Of a DNA stretch of 64,000 nucleotides, positions 61,609-64,000 are shown in pieces. Each line of letters opens with the position of its first letter. The stretch's first letter is position 1. The notes below the pieces were generated by a model. The model saw only the letters and a list, made by a program, of their open reading frames with translations. It searched no databases and was not told where the DNA came from. Both the position numbers and the translations under genes were made by a program. Source of the stretch: Phaeodactylibacter xiamenensis (GTDB lineage: Bacteria; Bacteroidota; Bacteroidia; Chitinophagales; Saprospiraceae); NCBI RefSeq assembly GCF_000759025.1, contig NZ_JPOS01000039.1, positions 186,001 through 250,000 on the forward strand, given 5' to 3'.

Positions 61609-63594
61609 CTAGGGGTTTTGGGCAATCAGGGTCAAAAAGAAATTACGGCCCGCTTCAGGGAACCCTTCTACCAGTTCATAATGGTTATCCAGCAAGTTGT
61701 TAATTCCACCCTGTAGTCTGAGCCAGGGCCTAATCGTGGCTTCCGCACTTGTATTTACTAAAGTGAAGGCATCGGCAGTCACTCCATAACTCTGACTGAA
61801 GCGGCGGTCATTGTATTCGGCGCTGAGCAATACCTCCAGCGGAGACAAGGGCTTGAAGGTGCCGTAGACGAAAACCTTGTGGGGCGGCACATTAGTGAAG
61901 CGAATGTCCGGCCGGTCTAGGTTTTCCTGTTCTATGTAGCTGTAATTGGCCCCCAAGCCCAGGTATTCCGCAGCCTGGTAGGCGAGGGATAGCTCCGCGC
62001 CTCTGAAACGGGATGAGCCGGTATTTTGCAATTGGAACAGCCCGCCCTGTACATTGTCTACTTGTTGGATTGTATTGGAGAGGTTGGACTGATACAAATT
62101 AGCCTCAAGGCTAAGGCGGCCGTCTTTCAACAGCCGTGCCTGATACGATACTTCGAGGTGCAAAGCGGCTTCTGCTTCCAGCTCGGGGTTGGGCAGTGCG
62201 CGCCCCAAGCGGTAAGAGTAGCGGTCCTTGATTGTAGCAAAACGCGTTTTCCGGGCAGCTGTGAGTCTAAGGGTTTGCCCCTTACTGAGGTCGTACCACA
62301 AACCAGCCTGTAGGTTTAAGGCCGCATTATCATTAGGCTCAAAAGACACAATCCGGTTTTCATCGACCAGATAATCTTCCGCAGCTATACTACTGCGCAG
62401 GTTGTAACTCATGCCCGAGCTGAGCCGCAATCGTGAATTCAGGGATAGCTGATCCTCCAGGGCAATGGAGAAGGTATTATCTGCCATGCGCCGCTGCGGC
62501 TCGCCAAGGTTGTTCTCCCGGTGGGTGTCATGTTTGAAGTATACTGCGGCCTGCAATTCGTGGCTCGGGGAGAACTGTGTGCTGAACCGGGCGTTGCCGC
62601 CATAAGCGTAGTCATCGTAAAAGCTTTGGAAAGCAAAAGGCCGCTCCTGAGTGGTATACGTGGCGTCATCGTAGCTGAACAGCGCATTTTCGAAACGGTC
62701 GTAATAAAGGCGCACACTCACCGAGCTTGACTGCCCGATTTGTGTATTGGACAGGAAATACAAGCTCTCCTTGTTCCAGAAAGGCCAGTCCCAAAACCGG
62801 ATACGGACATTAGGGTCGGTACCGGTGTAGGGTGGGTTGCCTTTTACCCCTTCCTGCCGGACATAGCCAAGCGCATATTCATCGGTGTCATTAGGCCGGA
62901 AGCCGGCTTTTAAGTTGATCTTGAAATCTGAACGCCCGGCTTTTTCCCGGTTACCGCCGTCTTCTGTTTCTACCGGTTCAAAATCAGCAGATAAAGGGAA
63001 AGTAACCTGCTCCAGGTAGCTCAAATTGCCTTGCAGGTACCATTGCCCAAAGTTGCTTCCCACATTGGCACTTAAGCGCTGGCCCTCACCGCTAAATATC
63101 CCCAGACGGGCATCGTATTCCAGCTTTTTATCCGGCTTTCGGCTAACGAGATTAATCGCGCCACCCATAGTATTTGGCCCGTAAAGCACAGAGGAAAAGC
63201 CTTTGTCGACCCGCACCGAAGATAGGTCTGCAGTGGTAAAACGGGCGAGGTCCACGTACCCGTCGTAGGGTACATATACCGGCACGCCGTCTATGAAAAC
63301 CGGCACCTGCCTAAGATCGAAGCCTCGGATGTACACCACCGATTCGTTTCGGGGGCCCACATTGGCTAAAGTGACCCCAGGAAGCAGGTTTAAAGCGGTT
63401 GAGGCTTGCAAGCGGTTAAATTGTTCCATACGCGCCACGGATATGGTATGGAATGTATCATTCATGCGGTTCGCTTTGACCAGCACCTCGCCCAGTTCAA
63501 ACGTGGAGGAGGTTAGGCTTGGCAGGCTGTCGGCTGTTTGCCCGGCAAGCAATACCGACTCAAGGAGAAAAAGGAGTAGGGTTGAGTATCGCAT
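61609..63594 (-). CDS. TonB-dependent receptor of the ModE-linked group
   Basis: A 661-residue outer membrane receptor without a carboxypeptidase-like domain. Signal peptide (about 1-19), TonB-box region, plug (about 45-160; V-V-Y-I-R-G-F-D-L-R-Q-V-P-V-F-I-D-G-V-P-V and Y-G-P-N-T-M-G-G-A-I-N-L-V), and a barrel of the cobalamin/siderophore-receptor size. Adjacent ModE-like regulator and NTPase suggest an oxyanion or metal chelate (for example molybdate or tungstate complexes) as substrate. It has a consensus promoter 35-70 bases upstream. Confidence 0.87.
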   Translation of the reverse strand: MRYSTLLLFLLESVLLAGQTADSLPSLTSSTFELGEVLVKANRMNDTFHTISVARMEQFNRLQASTALNLLPGVTLANVGPRNESVVYIRGFDLRQVPVFIDGVPVYVPYDGYVDLARFTTADLSSVRVDKGFSSVLYGPNTMGGAINLVSRKPDKKLEYDARLGIFSGEGQRLSANVGSNFGQWYLQGNLSYLEQVTFPLSADFEPVETEDGGNREKAGRSDFKINLKAGFRPNDTDEYALGYVRQEGVKGNPPYTGTDPNVRIRFWDWPFWNKESLYFLSNTQIGQSSSVSVRLYYDRFENALFSYDDATYTTQERPFAFQSFYDDYAYGGNARFSTQFSPSHELQAAVYFKHDTHRENNLGEPQRRMADNTFSIALEDQLSLNSRLRLSSGMSYNLRSSIAAEDYLVDENRIVSFEPNDNAALNLQAGLWYDLSKGQTLRLTAARKTRFATIKDRYSYRLGRALPNPELEAEAALHLEVSYQARLLKDGRLSLEANLYQSNLSNTIQQVDNVQGGLFQLQNTGSSRFRGAELSLAYQAAEYLGLGANYSYIEQENLDRPDIRFTNVPPHKVFVYGTFKPLSPLEVLLSAEYNDRRFSQSYGVTADAFTLVNTSAEATIRPWLRLQGGINNLLDNHYELVEGFPEAGRNFFLTLIAQNP

Positions 63595-63627
63595 AAGCTA
63601 CAGTTTTCGAGCTGCATTTAAATACAG

Positions 63628-63670
63628 TTCGATGCAAATATATGCGATATGAATTGAAATGCAAGTCGAA
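63628..63670 (-). promoter_or_regulatory. Promoter and dyad upstream of the ModE-linked TonB receptor
   Basis: Minus strand: TTG (plus 63662-63664), 19 bases, TATATTTG (plus 63635-63642), an exact Bacteroidota promoter. Flanking arms TTCGATGCA (63628-63636) and TGCAAGTCGAA (63660-63670) are complementary apart from a two-base insertion, and bracket the promoter as a repressor site might. Confidence 0.68.
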
Positions 63671-63704
63671 AATAGCTGTAAAAAATTCAAGCTGCCAGTA
63701 ATGA

Positions 63705-64000
63705 TTAGAACCGGCTCTGTTCGGTTTCAAGCAGCTGCTGTACTTGGTTCCTTACTTGTTGGTAGTGCTCAATGATCTGCAGACCGTACTTGCTGATAGC
63801 AGCGCCCCCTTTAGACGCCCCCCCTTTCCAGGTCAGGATGGCTTCTTCTTTGCCTAGCCGGTTAATTTCGCGCACCAGGTTCATAGCTTTCCGGTAGGAT
63901 AGCCCCATATCGCGGGCAGCTTCAGCGATAGAGCCGGTCTGCTGAATACGCTGCATAAGCTCAATACGGCCCGGGCCTAGAAAGTCTTCCCCATCGCGCT
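63705..64000 (-). CDS. ModE-like winged-helix regulator, N terminus beyond the window
   Basis: The frame stays open to the window edge, so the internal ATG at 63956 is not the true start: the upstream codons read F-L-G-P-G-R-I-E-L, which aligns to the beginning of the ModE DNA-binding domain. The visible ~98 residues hold the HTH (T-G-S-I-A-E-A-A-R-D-M-G-L-S-Y-R-K-A) and the glycine-rich wing (K-G-G-A-S-K-G-G-A-A-I-S). The molybdate-binding (MOP) domains of full ModE are missing, so it is the short single-domain type. It precedes the TonB receptor gene. Confidence 0.82.
   Translation of the reverse strand, partial: RDGEDFLGPGRIELMQRIQQTGSIAEAARDMGLSYRKAMNLVREINRLGKEEAILTWKGGASKGGAAISKYGLQIIEHYQQVRNQVQQLLETEQSRF

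Overview
The window looks like a chromosomal segment of a Bacteroidota bacterium, most likely of the Saprospiria/Lewinella type. That placement is inferred from protein character, not from a marker gene. The evidence is: TonB-dependent receptors with N-terminal carboxypeptidase-like domains, a type IX secretion C-terminal sorting domain, ECF sigma and beta-barrel pairs, and promoters of the Bacteroidota form TTG-N19/20-TAnnTTTG. No rRNA, tRNA or CRISPR array was seen.

Layout. 0.4-8.3 kb: a TonB receptor closed by a clear terminator, a KAS III-like enzyme lacking two of three catalytic residues, a 50-bp-period repeat, an acyl-CoA ligase, a BioD/Pta-like ATPase with a DRTGG domain, and RlmI. 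8.3-13.4 kb: a LysR regulator divergent from dabB-dabA, an energy-coupled inorganic carbon uptake system. 13.6-19.7 kb: a small membrane protein behind a strong promoter and dyad, an MFS and a DASS transporter, Dps, a TPR protein with an effector-associated-like N terminus, and two Uma2 nucleases. 19.8-28.8 kb: two ArsR-controlled metalloid modules. The first is arsR, a small thioredoxin, a COG0701 permease and an unusual BudA-FmdE fusion; the second is arsR, DUF6428, arsC and acr3. Between them lie a frameshifted K+/H+ antiporter and two more Uma2 genes. 29.0-34.5 kb: a lipoprotein, ECF sigma and beta-barrel set, a serine hydrolase, a fatty acid hydroxylase and a decayed duplicate of the barrel gene.

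34.6-47.7 kb is a LacI-controlled carbohydrate locus, probably for a uronate-rich (pectin-like) glycan. It has a Xanthomonas/Caulobacter-type TonB receptor without SusD, a T9SS-exported beta-helix protein, a GH2, two GH28 enzymes, an (alpha/alpha)6 barrel protein and an exported enolase-superfamily enzyme. Matching LacI operators and a consensus promoter sit at its head.

47.8-58.0 kb is a probable zinc-limitation (Zur-type) cluster. Three copies of the dyad TGCAAC-N3-GTTGCA head its transcription units, and one promoter is bracketed by two of them. It carries DUF1826, two COG0523 GTPases, two exported proteins with a C-x-F-C-G-x-A-G-P-E motif, a His-rich lipoprotein, a two-cupin lipoprotein, MerC, DUF4625 and a three-gene ABC exporter-like unit. 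58.4-64.0 kb is a ModE-like regulator, TonB receptor, polytopic membrane protein and THEP1-like NTPase group. Its NTPase gene is broken by a complete IS1380-family insertion with 18-bp terminal repeats and a CTAA target duplication; removing it restores the reading frame exactly.
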